From positions 1 through 15,382 of the forward strand of contig CAAGDP010000192.1 in NCBI GenBank assembly GCA_900768635.1: 15,382 bases of DNA, in the 5' to 3' direction. The translations under genes and the position numbers were made by a program. How positions within the stretch are numbered: the first letter of the stretch is position 1; every line of letters starts with the position of its first letter. Of the stretch, positions 14,232 to 15,382 are shown piece after piece. This stretch comes from Enterobacterales bacterium (GTDB lineage: Bacteria > Pseudomonadota > Gammaproteobacteria > Enterobacterales > Succinivibrionaceae). The notes below the pieces were generated by a model that did not search any database, was not told the DNA's origin, and saw only the letters and a program-made list of their open reading frames with translations.

Positions 14232-14477
14232 TTAAAATCCCTGAAAATGTTCTAGCTTTTCATTTCCATCATCAGCCTCTTTAGTAAAGCGACAACCGTC
14301 ATCAGTAGACTGACAGTGAATATAGAAAATAGGCTCAGCTCGCCACTTTGCCTTCGGGAACTGCAGACTGAATACATTATCTTCAGCCTTGTATAATGAT
14401 CCCTGAATTTTTACATCAGACGTAACATAAATCACAATAATTGCAATAATAGCAATAAATATAGTCTTGAAAAACAT
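14232..14477 (-). CDS. Small membrane-anchored or exported hypothetical protein
   Basis: I do not recognise this 81-aa protein. Residues 4-19 (KTIFIAIIAIIVIYVT) are an uninterrupted hydrophobic stretch after a short N-terminus with one lysine: a membrane anchor or signal peptide, with no lipobox. The remaining 60 residues are polar, probably periplasmic, with two cysteines (C55 and C62) that could form a disulfide. There is an aromatic-rich centre (FSLQFPKAKWRAEPIFYIHC) and an acidic tail. That it is real is supported by a GAGG ribosome site 7 nt before the ATG, an intrinsic terminator right after it, and the sensible topology. The TetR-like gene lies 110 bp upstream on the same strand, so the two may share a transcript. 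No function is proposed. Confidence 0.65.
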   Translation of the reverse strand: MFFKTIFIAIIAIIVIYVTSDVKIQGSLYKAEDNVFSLQFPKAKWRAEPIFYIHCQSTDDGCRFTKEADDGNEKLEHFQGF

Positions 14478-14587
14478 CAGCTACCTCGAAATTAACAATA
14501 TGAGATGAACATCAGCACTATTGTACTCTGAAGTATAAGACATTTCTGCAATATTTACCTTTTGATGTGAACAATAGTAGTCGACCT

Positions 14588-15220
14588 TCACATAATCCAC
14601 ATTTTTACAGTGTGAACCAGACAGGTATCATAATCAGGAATGACAAAATCCAGATCCGCTCTGCGAATAGCATCTGCCTGCTGTTTGGTAAAATGAGTAG
14701 CCCGAAATGAACCTAAAACCCCTTCAAGCAATGCACATCCTGTGCCTTCAGTCCTTTTACCATGCTCCGATATTTTGTTTAAACGCTGACAACACCTGTC
14801 AATAAGACAGCAGAAACGAACCTTTTCCATAATGTACAATTGAAAATTTTCAGTGGAAGATCCTTTTTCCAATTCCCGGGAATAATTGGCGATAAGATCC
14901 AGCATTAACGATCTTCTGCGGAAAAAATCTATAAGAACCCGGGAAAGCTCTGATGCTGAAAGATCTTCTCTGAGATATAGCTCCGCCAGTTCCTGGTTAA
15001 TTTCAAAAAAATACCGCTGCAACAGATTAAGCAGCAAATCCTGTTTACAACAATAGGCCTGAGAAATAAACAGACTATCCGCACCGGCTTCCTTTTTCAG
15101 ATCACAAAGTTCAAACTCATCATAACCATGTTGTATGAGCAGGTGTTCACCCGCATCCAGAAGATTGTTCTGATCTGAAGTCAGAGACTTAAAAAAAGTA
15201 ATTTTTTTCAAACTTCTCAT
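14588..15220 (-). CDS. TetR-like transcriptional regulator, cysteine-rich
   Basis: A 210-aa all-helical protein of TetR-family length. The N-terminal DNA-binding part is recognisable: 'LLDAGEHLLIQHGYDEFELCDL' matches helix 1 and the start of helix 2, then 'KKEAGADSLFISQAYCCKQDLLLNLLQ' aligns with the usual turn, recognition helix and 'Y-x-Y-F-x-x-K-E-x-L' element. The Y-F pair is replaced by Y-C-C, so the domain is divergent. The C-terminal ligand domain (about 70-210) has nine cysteines overall, including C57-C58 and a C137-C138-x4-C143-C144 motif, unusual for this family and suggestive of thiol or metal sensing. The start is supported by AGGAGG 10 nt upstream, flanked by an inverted repeat. 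A CAGGTACCTG palindrome just upstream could be its own operator. The gene 110 bp downstream (14232-14477) is a possible target. A TnpB-type element begins about 45 bp upstream. Confidence 0.75.
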   Translation of the reverse strand: MRSLKKITFFKSLTSDQNNLLDAGEHLLIQHGYDEFELCDLKKEAGADSLFISQAYCCKQDLLLNLLQRYFFEINQELAELYLREDLSASELSRVLIDFFRRRSLMLDLIANYSRELEKGSSTENFQLYIMEKVRFCCLIDRCCQRLNKISEHGKRTEGTGCALLEGVLGSFRATHFTKQQADAIRRADLDFVIPDYDTCLVHTVKMWIM

Positions 15221-15225
15221 AAAAT

Positions 15226-15243
15226 CTGATCCTCCTCAATCAG
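15226..15243 (-). promoter_or_regulatory. Ribosome-binding site of the TetR-like gene inside a hairpin loop
   Basis: On the minus strand CTGAT (15243-15239) and ATCAG (15230-15226) flank TGAGGAGG, placing a strong Shine-Dalgarno sequence in an 8-nt loop. The stem is only 5 bp, so the effect on translation would be mild. Confidence 0.4.
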
Positions 15244-15250
15244 GTACCTG
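15241..15250. promoter_or_regulatory. CAGGTACCTG palindrome, candidate operator
   Basis: A perfect 10-bp palindrome 21 bp upstream of the TetR-like start codon, a place where autoregulating TetR proteins often bind. Half-sites are short, and proximity to the transposon end means it could also be chance. Confidence 0.3.
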
Positions 15251-15265
15251 CATAACGATTTTGCT

Positions 15266-15382
15266 GTCAACTACCCACCACCTAAAGGTAGTGGGCTTGT
15301 AACTGCCCAGTCGTAATAACGGCTTACGCCTCCGACCTTTAACCCCGATAGATATTGCTATCTAAAGTGGCGTTACATCATA
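15266..15382 (-). mobile_element. Right end of an IS200/IS605-type TnpB element with omegaRNA scaffold (continues past window)
   Basis: The minus strand ends in the arrangement I know from the 3' side of tnpB: AAGCCCACTACC-TTTA-GGTGGTGGG followed by TAGTTGAC. The 9-bp stem (15295-15287 with 15282-15274) has a U-G wobble at 15290/15279 on the minus strand that would be a C-A mismatch on the plus strand, supporting a minus-strand RNA. Upstream on the same strand are GGC-GTAA-GCC (15330-15321), a GNRA-type tetraloop hairpin, and GATAG/CTATC (15364-15349), as in a folded omegaRNA scaffold. The tnpB gene should lie beyond 15382 on the minus strand. The exact edge, near 15266, is uncertain by a few bases. 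Confidence 0.7.

Noticed and set aside
1..15382. CRISPR array, rRNA or tRNA genes
   Set aside because: No regularly spaced repeats and no tRNA- or rRNA-like conserved segments were found by eye on either strand.

Overview
The window reads as chromosomal DNA of a Gram-negative, anaerobic or facultative gammaproteobacterium. EttA (555 aa) and DusA (346 aa) look strongly like the enterobacterial proteins, there are three lipoprotein or secretory-type N-termini, and a very large oxygen-sensitive-type iron-sulfur archerase/dehydratase protein is present. A moderately low G+C anaerobe of the Succinivibrionaceae type would fit, but that is inference from protein resemblance, not a tested assignment.

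Layout. Positions 2-847 (+) hold the C-terminal part of a cysteine-containing RCC1-repeat-like protein, cut by the window edge and closed by an intrinsic terminator. Positions 1099-3312 (+) encode a CopA-type Cu(I) exporting P1B-ATPase starting at GTG. A 304-bp gap follows, with an AT-rich palindrome, a -10 box and a possible three-way-junction RNA in front of ettA (3617-5284, +). A DUF4136-like lipoprotein (5350-5907, +) lies 65 bp downstream and is probably co-transcribed. After a short terminator-like hairpin, a good sigma70-type promoter drives a 1408-aa protein (6056-10282, +). It carries two complete BadF/HgdC-type ATPase domains, a four-cysteine linker and two dehydratase-like halves. 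It converges on dusA (10306-11346, -).

Positions 11347-12119 are a 773-bp gap with no convincing gene but an unusual number of perfect hairpins. It is followed by a kexin-like S8 serine protease lipoprotein (12120-14159, +). A convergent minus-strand pair comes next: a small membrane-anchored protein (14232-14477) with its own terminator, and a cysteine-rich TetR-like regulator (14588-15220). Starting about 45 bp upstream of the regulator, the right end of an IS200/IS605-type TnpB element enters the window on the minus strand. Its end has the form of an omegaRNA scaffold; the tnpB gene itself lies beyond the window.

How the parts relate. Most genes are independent single-gene units (copper export, translation throttling, tRNA dihydrouridylation, envelope proteins), so this is mostly ordinary chromosome. 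The parts most worth a second look are non-coding: the structured leader of ettA, the hairpin-dense gap between dusA and the protease, and the TnpB element end beside a regulator whose upstream region it may have rearranged. Among the proteins, the tandem archerase fusion and the CC-x4-CC regulator stand out.
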